Below are positions 7,690 through 15,642 of a DNA stretch of 64,000 nt, piece by piece. Source of the DNA: DASYFG01 sp036498565 (lineage in GTDB: Bacteria; Bacillota; Bacilli; Lactobacillales; Lactobacillaceae). Where the stretch lies: contig DASYFG010000002.1 in assembly GCA_036498565.1 (NCBI GenBank), forward strand, positions 124,001 to 188,000, written 5' to 3'. Position 1 is the first letter of the stretch. Each line of letters starts with the position of its first letter. The translations under genes and the position numbers were made by a program. The notes beneath the pieces were generated by a model, which was not told the DNA's origin, made no database searches, and saw only the letters and a list, made by a program, of their open reading frames with translations.

Positions 7690-8121
7690 ATGTCATTATT
7701 GAATGTTACTGAAATCATGGAAATCTTGCCACATCGTTATCCTTTGTTGATGTTGGACACGGTTGAAGAATTAGTGCCCGGCGAAAAAGCGGTGGCAACG
7801 AAAAATATTTCCATTAACGAAGAAATTTTCCAAGGACATTTTCCAGGAAATCCAACTTTTCCAGGCGCTTTGACGGTGGAAGCTTTGGCGCAAACGGGTG
7901 CCGTGGCTTTGTTGTCAATGCCTGAATTTAAAGGGAAAACAGCTTACTTTGGTGGGATTAAAAAGGCGCGTTATCGCCAAATGGTGCGCCCTGGTGACAA
8001 ACTAGAATTGACCGTGACGTTGGATCGCATTCGCGGTACTGTTGGTCAAGGCACGGGTGTTGCCACGGTGAACGGTAAAAAAGTAACGACCGCTGAATTG
8101 ACTTTTATTATTGGAGATTAA
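7690..8121 (+). CDS. fabZ: (3R)-hydroxyacyl-ACP dehydratase, FabZ, second copy
   Basis: This 143-residue hot-dog fold dehydratase has the active site in GHFPGNPTFPGALTVEALAQ. Its placement between accB and accC is the canonical fabZ position in Firmicutes clusters. TGAVALLS and TAYFGGIKKARYRQMVRPGD are typical of housekeeping FabZ, so this is the likely main dehydratase. The ATG follows AAAAAGGAGG, a strong ribosome site placed after the family 2 hairpin. Confidence 0.93.
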   Translation: MSLLNVTEIMEILPHRYPLLMLDTVEELVPGEKAVATKNISINEEIFQGHFPGNPTFPGALTVEALAQTGAVALLSMPEFKGKTAYFGGIKKARYRQMVRPGDKLELTVTLDRIRGTVGQGTGVATVNGKKVTTAELTFIIGD

Positions 8122-8122
8122 G

Positions 8123-9490
8123 ATGTTTGATAAAGTTTTAGTCGCCAATCGTGGCGAAATTGCGGTGCGAATTATTCGTACGCTAAAAGAAATGGGCATC
8201 AAGTCCGTGGCGATTTATTCAAGCGCCGACAAAGACAGTTTGCACGTCCAAATTGCCGATGAGGCGATTAACGTTGGTGGACCAAAGCCAAAAGACAGTT
8301 ACCTCAACATGAAAAACATTTTGAGCGCAGCGCTTTTGACTGGGGCTCAAGCCATTCACCCGGGTTATGGATTTTTGTCAGAAAATGCGATGTTTGCGCA
8401 AATGGTTGAAGAAGTCGGCATGACGTTCATCGGCCCAAAAGCAGACACGATCGAGTTGATGGGGAACAAAGCCAACGCGCGTGAAGAAATGCGTCGCGCC
8501 GGTGTACCGGTTATTCCGGGTTCTGAAGGGTTCATCACGAGTGCCGAAGAAGCCAAAGTAGTTGGGGACAAAGTCGGTTATCCCGTGCTTTTGAAAGCCG
8601 CTGCTGGTGGTGGTGGAAAAGGTATGCGCTTTGTTTATGCAGCCGAAGAATTAGCTGATAAATTTGACGATGCGCAACGTGAAGCCAAAAATGCATTTGG
8701 TGATGACCGCATGTACATGGAAAAAGTGATGGATCACGTTCGTCACATCGAAATGCAAGTTTTCCGTGATCACCAAGGGAATATTTTGTATTTGCCAGAA
8801 CGGAATTGTTCTTTGCAACGTAACAACCAAAAAGTGTTGGAAGAAAGTCCAGCAACCGGCGTGACAAGTGCGATGCGTGCTGATTTGGGGGCGATTGCCG
8901 CCCGTGCGGTTGATGCGTTGAAGTACGTCAACACAGGAACGATTGAATTTTTGCAAGACTACGACGGCAACTTCTACTTCATGGAAATGAACACGCGGAT
9001 TCAAGTTGAGCACCCAGTCACGGAAATGGTGACGGGTTTGGACTTGATTCGCATGCAAGTTGAAGTGGCGGCGGGTGAAGCGCTGACTTTACGTCAGGAT
9101 GACGTGCAATTGAATGGACACGCCATTGAAGTGCGTTTGAATGCGGAAAATCCTGCTTTGAACTTTGCGCCAAGTGCCGGTCCAGTTGACTTTGCCTTTT
9201 TGCCAACCGGTGGTTTGGGTGCGCGAATTGATTCGGCTTTGTTCACTGGTGACAAAGTCCAACCGTTCTACGATTCAATGATCGGCAAATTGATCGCTCA
9301 TGACGACGATCGCACGAAAGCTTTGGCCAAAATCACCCGTTTGGTTGATGAAACCGTGATTCGTGGCGTACAAACAAACCGTGAATTTGCGGCAGCTTTG
9401 TTGCAAGACACGCAAGTACAACGCGGTGATTTTGACACACGTTACTTGGAAAGTGACTTTATGCCACGTTGGCGAGATGAAATTGTTTAA
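8123..9490 (+). CDS. accC: Biotin carboxylase subunit of acetyl-CoA carboxylase
   Basis: AccC is an ATP-grasp enzyme that carboxylates AccB-biotin. The 455-residue protein has the N-terminal VLVANRGEIAVRIIRT, the glycine-rich AAAGGGGKGMRFV ATP loop, the RNCSLQRNNQKVLEESPA segment and the catalytic MEMNTRIQVEHPVTE. An in-frame TTG at 8111 exists, but the ATG two bases after the fabZ stop fits the usual N-terminus. Confidence 0.96.
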   Translation: MFDKVLVANRGEIAVRIIRTLKEMGIKSVAIYSSADKDSLHVQIADEAINVGGPKPKDSYLNMKNILSAALLTGAQAIHPGYGFLSENAMFAQMVEEVGMTFIGPKADTIELMGNKANAREEMRRAGVPVIPGSEGFITSAEEAKVVGDKVGYPVLLKAAAGGGGKGMRFVYAAEELADKFDDAQREAKNAFGDDRMYMEKVMDHVRHIEMQVFRDHQGNILYLPERNCSLQRNNQKVLEESPATGVTSAMRADLGAIAARAVDALKYVNTGTIEFLQDYDGNFYFMEMNTRIQVEHPVTEMVTGLDLIRMQVEVAAGEALTLRQDDVQLNGHAIEVRLNAENPALNFAPSAGPVDFAFLPTGGLGARIDSALFTGDKVQPFYDSMIGKLIAHDDDRTKALAKITRLVDETVIRGVQTNREFAAALLQDTQVQRGDFDTRYLESDFMPRWRDEIV

Positions 9491-9526
9491 ATTTTGAGAC
9501 ATGTTCTCAAGCAAAAGGAGAGCAGC

Positions 9527-10366
9527 ATGGATTTATTTAATCGTGATAATGACACCAAAATCATGCGCGATGCAGCGCTAGACGATCGCATTCCCGATGG
9601 CATGTTTTTGGCTTGTCCTTACTGTGGCGAGCAATTGTACGCCAAGCAGTTAGGCAAATTCCGCGTTTGTGATAACTGTGGCTACGGTTTTCGTTTGCAA
9701 GCGCGTGAACGCGTGGCCTTGTTGGCAGATTCATTTGAAGAAATGGATGCTGATTTGCAATTCGGTGAAACTGAATTTCCGGGTTATGCGGACAAATTAG
9801 ATCGTGCCCGCCAACAAACACAATTGGGTGATTCGGTTTTGACGGAATTAGCCACAATTGATGGTCACCGCGCGGCTTTGGGCGTGATGGATTCGCATTT
9901 TATCATGGGATCTTTAGGTTCAATTACCGGTGAAAAAATCACACGTTTGTTTGAAACAGCCACAGTACAAAGTCTGCCGGTGGTTTTGTTTACCGCTTCA
10001 GGCGGCGCGCGCATGCAAGAAGGCATTAACTCTTTGATGCAAATGGCCAAAGTTTCAGCGGCTGTGGCGGCACATCAAGAAGCTGGTTTGTTGTACTTGG
10101 TCGTTTTGACCGACCCAACAACTGGCGGTGTGACGGCATCATTTGCGATGCAAGGCGACATTACTTTGGCAGAACCACATGCTTTGGTTGGATTTGCCGG
10201 CGCGCGCGTGATTGAACAAACGATTCACGAAAAGTTGCCCAAAGACTTCCAACGCGTGGAAACGTTATTGGAAAACGGCTTCGTGGATCAAATCGTGCCA
10301 CGCCCAGAATTGGCGCACACGATCGGTCAGATTTTGAGTTTGCATGCACAACAGGAGGTGAAGTGA
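9527..10366 (+). CDS. accD: Acetyl-CoA carboxylase carboxyltransferase beta subunit
   Basis: AccD forms the carboxyltransferase with AccA. The 279-residue protein carries an N-terminal four-cysteine zinc ribbon (CPYCGEQ ... VCDNCGYGF) and the crotonase-like core with SGGARMQEG and DPTTGGVTASFA. The start lies behind AAAAGGAGAGCAGC. The shorter zinc-ribbon lead fits LAB AccD. Confidence 0.94.
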   Translation: MDLFNRDNDTKIMRDAALDDRIPDGMFLACPYCGEQLYAKQLGKFRVCDNCGYGFRLQARERVALLADSFEEMDADLQFGETEFPGYADKLDRARQQTQLGDSVLTELATIDGHRAALGVMDSHFIMGSLGSITGEKITRLFETATVQSLPVVLFTASGGARMQEGINSLMQMAKVSAAVAAHQEAGLLYLVVLTDPTTGGVTASFAMQGDITLAEPHALVGFAGARVIEQTIHEKLPKDFQRVETLLENGFVDQIVPRPELAHTIGQILSLHAQQEVK

Positions 10367-11148
10367 TGGCTTTGTTTCAACGAGAATTAACGCCAGCTCA
10401 AGTTGTCAAAAAATCACGTGAGGATCGTTTTGTCGCGCGTGAGTTGATTGATGGCTTGTTCACTGATTTTGTGGAGTTGCACGGGGATCGTTTGTATGGG
10501 GATGACAAAAGTATTATCGGTGGGATTGCGCGTTTGAATGGCACGCCGGTGACGGTGATTGCCATTGACAAAGGCCGTGATATCAACGATAAAATCACCA
10601 AACGCAACGGCTCACCAGAACCTTATGGTTACCGGAAAGCGCAACGTTTGATGGCGCAAGCAGCGAAATTCAAGCGGCCAATTATCACTTTGGTGAACAC
10701 ACCCGGCGCATTCCCCGGTAAAACGGCAGAAGCGCAAGGGCAAGGTGAGGCGATTGCGCAATCGATTTTGAAAAGCATGGGCTTGGCAGTGCCGATGATT
10801 GCGGTCATTTATGGCGAAGGCGGTTCAGGTGGTGCGTTAGCTTTGGCAACGGCAGACCAAGTTTGGATGTTGCAAAACGCGACGTATTCAATTTTGTCAC
10901 CTGAAGGCTTTGCTGCCATCTTGTGGAAGGATGCCAAACGCGCGGATGAAGCGGCGGCAATCATGGGCTTAACGCCGCGTGATTTGCTGGAAAAAGGCGT
11001 CATCGAACGCATTATCCCAGAAGCACATCGTCAAGAAAAAACGTTGACGACATTACGCGATCAATTAGCAACTGAAATCGCTCAGTTACAAACGTTAAAC
11101 CCAACCGACTTGTTGGCAGCGCGTCGCGCACGCTTCCGAGCGTTCTAA
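10366..11148 (+). CDS. accA: Acetyl-CoA carboxylase carboxyltransferase alpha subunit
   Basis: This 260-residue partner of AccD transfers the carboxyl from biotin to acetyl-CoA. It has ELHGDRLYGDDKSIIGG, NTPGAFPGKTAEAQGQGEAI and the EGGSGGALAL oxyanion segment. The ATG overlaps the accD stop (TGATG) and is preceded by AGGAGGTGA, so the two subunits are coupled for equal output. It is the last gene of the operon. Confidence 0.95.
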   Translation: MALFQRELTPAQVVKKSREDRFVARELIDGLFTDFVELHGDRLYGDDKSIIGGIARLNGTPVTVIAIDKGRDINDKITKRNGSPEPYGYRKAQRLMAQAAKFKRPIITLVNTPGAFPGKTAEAQGQGEAIAQSILKSMGLAVPMIAVIYGEGGSGGALALATADQVWMLQNATYSILSPEGFAAILWKDAKRADEAAAIMGLTPRDLLEKGVIERIIPEAHRQEKTLTTLRDQLATEIAQLQTLNPTDLLAARRARFRAF

Positions 11149-11160
11149 ATACACATATCA

Positions 11161-11185
11161 AAAGCGCCAAACCGGCGCTTTTTTT
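11161..11185 (+). terminator. Terminator of the fatty-acid operon
   Basis: AAGCGCC pairs with GGCGCTT, followed by seven T residues. Confidence 0.9.
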
Positions 11186-11240
11186 GTTGCTTGACGCAAT
11201 ATGCTATACTAAAAATAGTTTTGATTAAAGGGGGAGCGGC

Positions 11241-11582
11241 ATGGTACGCTCAGTTTTTGAACAGGTTGATGCACAAGTGATTGCATCGAAACATTTATTT
11301 GATGGTAGCGGTAAATTGAAGTGGGTTTATCGCGAATTGGCACCGAGCACGCCGGAAGATACGGGCTGGTTTTTGTTTGCGGATAATGATTCTGATGAAT
11401 GGAACAACGATCCGACGAATTTTATGCCCATTGTGGTTGAAACGGCGTTGGTGTTGGAACCGAGTTTGGCGCATGTGCTTGATTTGCCGTACGGTACTGA
11501 CCTGATTTTGGCAACGCGCGGTAATGTGATGGGCTGGTGGGAACCAAAAACGAAAACACCGGTGTATTTGTTCGAGGATTAA
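11241..11582 (+). CDS. DUF2185-like small protein
   Basis: This 113-residue acidic soluble protein has no signal peptide. The stretch DTGWFLFADNDSDEWNNDPTNF resembles the GW-x-FLxGDExDEY-xNDPxN core of DUF2185 (Imm33-like) proteins, which occur alone and as putative immunity proteins. It is a single gene with AAAGGGGGAG as ribosome site and a TATACT box about 30 bases upstream. Nothing nearby looks like a toxin, so its role stays open. Confidence 0.6.
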   Translation: MVRSVFEQVDAQVIASKHLFDGSGKLKWVYRELAPSTPEDTGWFLFADNDSDEWNNDPTNFMPIVVETALVLEPSLAHVLDLPYGTDLILATRGNVMGWWEPKTKTPVYLFED

Positions 11583-11605
11583 GTCTGCGTTGACATGGTC
11601 AAAGC

Positions 11606-11634
11606 TTGATTTTCGTAGGGTTATTTTATATAAT
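11606..11634 (+). promoter_or_regulatory. Promoter for tRNA-Cys
   Basis: TTGATT (11606-11611), a 17-base spacer and TATAAT (11629-11634) precede the tRNA. Confidence 0.65.
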
Positions 11635-11670
11635 GAAGCGTTGTTGTTTTTTAGCAATCACGCGCATTTT

Positions 11671-11741
11671 GGTGCTGTAGCCAAGTGGTAAGGCAACGGT
11701 CTGCAAAACCGTCAGCGCGGGTTCGATTCCCGTCAGCACCT
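11671..11741 (+). tRNA. tRNA-Cys, anticodon GCA
   Basis: The acceptor stem pairs GGTGCTG with CAGCACC and has discriminator T, typical of tRNA-Cys. The anticodon stem ACGGT/ACCGT encloses CTGCAAA, giving GCA. The T-arm is GCGGG/CCCGT with TTCGATT. CCA is not encoded. Confidence 0.95.
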
Positions 11742-11743
11742 GC

Positions 11744-11770
11744 AAAACGTCAAGTCAACTTGGCGTTTTT
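11744..11770 (+). terminator. Terminator after tRNA-Cys
   Basis: AAAACG-t-CAAGT pairs with ACTTG-g-CGTTTT around a two-base tip and runs into T residues. Confidence 0.65.
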
Positions 11771-11844
11771 ATTTTGGGCAGAAACATGTGCGAAATTCCG
11801 AACATTTGGTATAATGGAAAGTATCGGATGCAGTGAGGTGGGGC

Positions 11845-12258
11845 ATGCAGGCATTAATGACGCGCTATCGCGGCTTGATTTTTTATGCGATTTTTGGCGT
11901 GTTGACGACAATTGTGAACATTGCGCTTTATTTTATTGCGCGCCAATGGTGGCATCTATCGTGGCAAATTAGTTATGTTTTCGCTTGGTTTTGGGCGGTC
12001 TTTTTTGCTTATTTGAGTAATCGCAAATTGGTTTTTGGTTCAGAAGCGACGTCGTTTGGCGAATTCTGGACTGAAATTTGGCGATTTTACGCGGGGCGAA
12101 TTGCATCAGGGATTTTGGGCTGGGTGATTTTGGCGGTTGGTGTCAAATGGTTGCATGGCAACGATCAGCTTTGGAATGTGATCCAAAACGGGTTTGTGAT
12201 TGCCAGCAATTATGTCATTGCTAAACTGTTTGTATTTCAAAAGGAGGAGAAACGATGA
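11845..12258 (+). CDS. GtrA-family membrane protein
   Basis: This 137-residue protein has four predicted membrane segments, starting at about residues 10, 34, 76 and 108. The layout and the FxxNRKLVF motif after the second segment (AYLSNRKLVFGS) are hallmarks of GtrA proteins, thought to help move undecaprenyl-linked sugars or act in wall-polymer glycosylation. ATG 11845 was chosen because GAGGTGGGG lies just upstream; TATAAT at 11810 is the likely -10. Its last codons overlap the next gene. Confidence 0.82.
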   Translation: MQALMTRYRGLIFYAIFGVLTTIVNIALYFIARQWWHLSWQISYVFAWFWAVFFAYLSNRKLVFGSEATSFGEFWTEIWRFYAGRIASGILGWVILAVGVKWLHGNDQLWNVIQNGFVIASNYVIAKLFVFQKEEKR

Positions 12259-13088
12259 TTAAATTAATTGCTTCAGATATGGACGGCACATTTTTGCGCA
12301 CGGGTGACGTTTATGACGTGGCGCGTTTTGAAAAAGTGTTGGACGAATTAAAGGCCCGTGATATCAAATTCGTCGCGGCATCTGGCCGCCAAGTGGGCAA
12401 CTTAAAAGAAGTTTTCGCCCCTGTGTTAAACGATGGGTACGCCATTGATTACGTTGGCTCAAACGGTGCGCGCGTCGAAGTGGCGGGGCAACGTTTAAAA
12501 GACGCTTACTTGTCTTTGGAACAAATCGGCGCATTGATTTACTGGAACGCGATTACGTATGAAAAAAATGAAAATTTGATCATCATGGTCGGCGACAAGC
12601 ACACCTACGTGTCTAACCACGCGACACCAGAAGCGGTGGCGATGGCGCAACAATTCTATCCAAATGTGCGCCAAGTTGACAAATTGTTGCAAGTCAACGA
12701 TCACATTTTGAGTGTGACGTTTGTTTGGCCGCTCGATGCTGATGTCAAACAATACGTGGATCGTTTGCGCGAGGTATTTGGGAACGCGGTGCATGCGACG
12801 GGATCAGGATTTGGTTCGGTGGATGTTTTGCCAAAGGGTATTAACAAAGCCGTTGCATTAGGCGTCGTGCAAGAACATTACGGCATTGCCGATGACGAAG
12901 TGGCGGTGTTTGGTGATAATGAAAATGATTTGGAGATGTTGCACAAATACAAGCATGCTTACGTCATGCCCAATGCGCAAAGTTTCATGACCAAACAAAT
13001 CGACCAAAAAGCGATTGCAACCAACGATGAAGATGGCGTTGTGGCCACAATCGAGAAAATTTTAGCAGACGAAAAGGCGCTTGTATAA
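12255..13088 (+). CDS. Cof-type HAD-superfamily phosphatase
   Basis: This 277-residue protein has the nucleophile motif DMDGTF near the N-terminus, motif II in FVAASGRQ and the C-terminal GDNENDLEML that holds the metal-binding acidic residues. A cap domain lies at about residues 85-195. Such Cof/YidA-type enzymes dephosphorylate sugar phosphates or flavin intermediates, and the exact substrate cannot be read. The ATG overlaps the GtrA-like gene by four bases. Confidence 0.88.
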   Translation: MIKLIASDMDGTFLRTGDVYDVARFEKVLDELKARDIKFVAASGRQVGNLKEVFAPVLNDGYAIDYVGSNGARVEVAGQRLKDAYLSLEQIGALIYWNAITYEKNENLIIMVGDKHTYVSNHATPEAVAMAQQFYPNVRQVDKLLQVNDHILSVTFVWPLDADVKQYVDRLREVFGNAVHATGSGFGSVDVLPKGINKAVALGVVQEHYGIADDEVAVFGDNENDLEMLHKYKHAYVMPNAQSFMTKQIDQKAIATNDEDGVVATIEKILADEKALV

Positions 13089-13102
13089 GCGCCTTTTTTG
13101 TT
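13074..13102 (+). terminator. Terminator overlapping the HAD gene end
   Basis: AAGGCGCTT pairs with AAGCGCCTT, followed by T residues. The stop codon TAA lies within the hairpin. Confidence 0.85.
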
Positions 13103-13577
13103 AGTCTGGCGTGGCAAAACGGTTGATGGCAATCGCAATCGCCACGCCAATCACGGTATCCAAAACCCGATTTAACACATAAAAAATCGTCTCGCCGGCA
13201 GGAATGGTCAACGCAATCATCAATAAAGCGGCCGAAGCGCCGATAATCCCTTGGTTCAAATTAAAGCCGTCCAACACCACAATTGAAAACAGCAGTAACA
13301 ACGGCAGTAAAATAATCGTCACCCACGGATTATTATGCAGTGCTTGATTCGTGACAAAATAAATCACCGCTAAACCACCGCCGAATAAATTCGACATCAC
13401 GCGGATTTTGCCAAAACTCACGGTACTTTCAAAATCTTCTCGCAGCGCAAAAATGGCTGCCAACGCCGCAATAAAAGGCGTGCCACGGTTTGTTAAATAA
13501 AAAACCAGGAAAATTAACATCACCGCAGCGGTGGTTTTGATTGTACGCAACCCTAAACGAAAGCGACCAAAATGCAT
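13101..13577 (-). CDS. Aromatic acid exporter-like (ArAE/FUSC) membrane protein
   Basis: This 158-residue protein has four to five predicted membrane segments and opens with MHFGRFRLGLRTIKTT, like the N-terminal membrane domain of ArAE/DUF939 proteins. It lacks the cytoplasmic C-terminal half of full-length members, so it is a short version. The start at 13577 follows a GGAGG site; the frame is open for 13 more codons upstream without a better start. Transport function is inferred from the family only. Confidence 0.72.
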   Translation of the reverse strand: MHFGRFRLGLRTIKTTAAVMLIFLVFYLTNRGTPFIAALAAIFALREDFESTVSFGKIRVMSNLFGGGLAVIYFVTNQALHNNPWVTIILLPLLLLFSIVVLDGFNLNQGIIGASAALLMIALTIPAGETIFYVLNRVLDTVIGVAIAIAINRFATPD

Positions 13578-13682
13578 AAAGCCTCCAAAAGATAACCCGT
13601 ATTTATTGGCTTTCACACGCCAAAATAAATATTTTCTAATTTAATAATACCACAGTTTTGCGTGGAAAGGGAACTTTTGTGA

Positions 13683-13703
13683 TATACTTATTAAAAATAA
13701 GTA
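13683..13703 (+). promoter_or_regulatory. Promoter -10 with overlapping palindromic operator
   Basis: TATACT (13683-13688) overlaps a perfect palindrome TACTTATT-AAA-AATAAGTA (13685-13703). A repressor bound here would block the nitroreductase promoter. No adjacent regulator gene is evident. Confidence 0.5.
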
Positions 13704-13723
13704 CATGAACAAAAGGAGGCACT

Positions 13724-14461
13724 ATGACAAATCCAATCATTGATTTGATGCTGGCACATCGCTCTGTGCGGCAGTTTACGACACAAGCAGTTAGTGACGA
13801 AACGGTGGCGTTGATTTTGCAGGCCGCTTTAACGGGACCCAATATGAACAACGCGCAACCCGGCACCTTCATCGAACTCACTAATCCCAAATTCAAGCAG
13901 TTGTTAACGGCAACAACGGGTCAAAAACAAATCGCCAGCGCACCGCGCACGTTTGCCGTGGTGATGGATTGGCACAAAGCGCTGACGGGGATGAGCGCAA
14001 CTGAGCAAGCCGCTGCCAAAGAGAATTTGGCCAATTATCCTTATTTGGAAGGTGGCGCGGTTTCCGCGGGCGTTGCGGTTGGGCGCGCTTTGTTAGCGGC
14101 GCAATCATTGGGATTGGCGGGCGTGACGTATGCCGGCATTACGAATGCGGCGGCTGAATTAGAAGCGCAATTGAATTTGCCAGCCTTTAGCAAAGTGGTG
14201 ATGGGCTTGTCGATTGGGTATGCGGCAGAAGATCCCGGCATTAAACCCAAATTACCAATCGCGGCCAGTTGGATGAAAGATCACTACGATCAGGCCACCG
14301 TTGAAGCGCAAGTCGCCGCTTACAATGAGGTTATGCATGATTATTACGCGCAGCGTGGCAGTGATTTGAGCTGGACGCAAAATAACGTCAAGGGCCTCAC
14401 CCATCAACAAGATTGGGCCGCCAAAAATGCGTATCCGCGCGACAAAGGTTTTCATTTTTAA
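13724..14461 (+). CDS. NADPH-dependent nitroreductase / flavin oxidoreductase, NfsA-Frp type
   Basis: This 245-residue FMN enzyme of the nitroreductase family begins with the MLAHRSVRQFTTQAV segment whose HRSxR contacts FMN. GPNMNNAQPGTF, GGAVSAGVAVGRALLAAQSLG and VVMGLSIGYAAEDPGIKPKL match the NfsA/NfrA class, as does the length. These enzymes reduce FMN, nitroaromatics or quinones. The gene is monocistronic, with AAAGGAGG before the ATG and a palindrome over its promoter. Confidence 0.87.
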   Translation: MTNPIIDLMLAHRSVRQFTTQAVSDETVALILQAALTGPNMNNAQPGTFIELTNPKFKQLLTATTGQKQIASAPRTFAVVMDWHKALTGMSATEQAAAKENLANYPYLEGGAVSAGVAVGRALLAAQSLGLAGVTYAGITNAAAELEAQLNLPAFSKVVMGLSIGYAAEDPGIKPKLPIAASWMKDHYDQATVEAQVAAYNEVMHDYYAQRGSDLSWTQNNVKGLTHQQDWAAKNAYPRDKGFHF

Positions 14462-14467
14462 GGATTT

Positions 14468-14490
14468 AACCGCTGAATGGCGGTTTTTTT
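14468..14490 (+). terminator. Terminator after nitroreductase gene
   Basis: ACCGC pairs with GCGGT, followed by seven T residues. Confidence 0.8.
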
Positions 14491-14491
14491 A

Positions 14492-14520
14492 TTGTGTTTA
14501 CTTTGGAAAACGCTTACAAT
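14492..14520 (+). promoter_or_regulatory. manA promoter with cre site
   Basis: TTGTGT (14492-14497), a 17-base spacer and TACAAT (14515-14520) form the promoter. GGAAAACGCTTACA (14505-14518) matches 12 of 14 positions of the CcpA cre consensus TGAAARCGYTTTCA and covers the -10 region, so glucose repression by CcpA is likely. Confidence 0.6.
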
Positions 14521-14549
14521 ATTTGTATAGACCAATCGGAGGATGAAAG

Positions 14550-15503
14550 ATGACAGAACCATTATTGTTACAAGCAGAATTGCATGAAAAAATGTGGGGC
14601 GGAACGGCCTTGGCGGACTTTGGTTTCGATTTACCAAGTGACCACACCGGCGAAGCGTGGGTAATCGCCGCGCATCAAAATGGTCAAAGTACCGTCATTA
14701 ATGGCGAATTTGCGGGCCAAACATTGGGTGAACTTTGGGAAAAACAACCAGAATTGTTTGGCGGTCACGTGGCGGGCGAAGCCTTTCCTTTGTTGATTAA
14801 AATTTTGGATGCCAATGATGATTTGTCGATTCAAGTTCATCCTGACGACGCTTATGCGCGCACGCACGGCGACAATTACGGCAAAACCGAAAGCTGGTAC
14901 ATTTTATCAGCGCAACCAGGCGCAAAATTATACTACGGTCACTCAGCACAAACGCGTGAAGAATTGGCCGAGGCGGTGAAAAACGGCCATATTGATGATG
15001 TTTTGAAGACCGTTGACGTGCACGCCGGCGACTTTTTCTACGTCCCAGCTGGAACGCTACACGCCTTAGGTGCGGGTGTTTTGGCTTTAGAAACGCAACA
15101 AAGTTCTGATTTGACGTATCGCTTTTATGATTTTGATCGCGTTGATGCTACAACTGGCCAAACGCGGGATTTGCAAATTGATCAAGCCGTTGAAGTGACA
15201 ACAGTCCCAGATGATTTGCCAAAGTTGTCACCAAAAATCACCGAAGAAACAAATGCAAAAATAACGCAACTAGTTGCGGCGCAATACTTCACCGTCAACA
15301 AATTAGACATCACCGGCCATGCAACTTTCACTAAAACGCAACCTTACACCCTCCAAACAGTGATTGACGGCGCCGGTGAATTACAAGTCGACAACCAAAG
15401 TTACACCCTCAAAAAAGGCACAAGTTTCTTACTCCCCGTTGGGATTAGCGACTACGCATTGGTGGGTGATTTGACGTTAATTCAAAGTTTTGTCACCGAA
15501 TGA
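14550..15503 (+). CDS. manA: Mannose-6-phosphate isomerase, class I
   Basis: ManA interconverts mannose-6-phosphate and fructose-6-phosphate, feeding PTS-imported mannose into glycolysis. The 317-residue cupin protein has zinc ligands in DLSIQVHPDDAYA and in FFYVPAGTLHALGAG, and the KTESWYIL segment. It lies just upstream of the mannose PTS genes, with its own cre-bearing promoter, so enzyme and transporter are likely co-regulated. Confidence 0.94.
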   Translation: MTEPLLLQAELHEKMWGGTALADFGFDLPSDHTGEAWVIAAHQNGQSTVINGEFAGQTLGELWEKQPELFGGHVAGEAFPLLIKILDANDDLSIQVHPDDAYARTHGDNYGKTESWYILSAQPGAKLYYGHSAQTREELAEAVKNGHIDDVLKTVDVHAGDFFYVPAGTLHALGAGVLALETQQSSDLTYRFYDFDRVDATTGQTRDLQIDQAVEVTTVPDDLPKLSPKITEETNAKITQLVAAQYFTVNKLDITGHATFTKTQPYTLQTVIDGAGELQVDNQSYTLKKGTSFLLPVGISDYALVGDLTLIQSFVTE

Positions 15504-15549
15504 AAATTTGACCTGAAAAAACATTGAAAGCACTAACAAAAACTTTTCC

Positions 15550-15586
15550 TGAAAACGTTTACAAACGAAACAGAATGTAGTATACT
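15550..15586 (+). promoter_or_regulatory. Mannose PTS promoter with cre site over the -35 box
   Basis: TTTACA (15558-15563), a 17-base spacer and TATACT (15581-15586) form a promoter. TGAAAACGTTTACA (15550-15563) matches 13 of 14 cre positions and overlaps the -35 hexamer. CcpA binding would hinder RNA polymerase. I see no sigma-54 promoter of the kind used for man operons in Listeria. Confidence 0.7.
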
Positions 15587-15642
15587 AAATTTCGAAGGAC
15601 GCGCAGTGCAAGTCCTCACATAATAGTGGAGGAAACACGAAA

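Noticed and set aside
11685..11972. 95-codon plus-strand frame starting within tRNA-Cys
   Set aside because: It begins inside the tRNA and overlaps the GtrA-like gene in another frame; it is noncoding by position.
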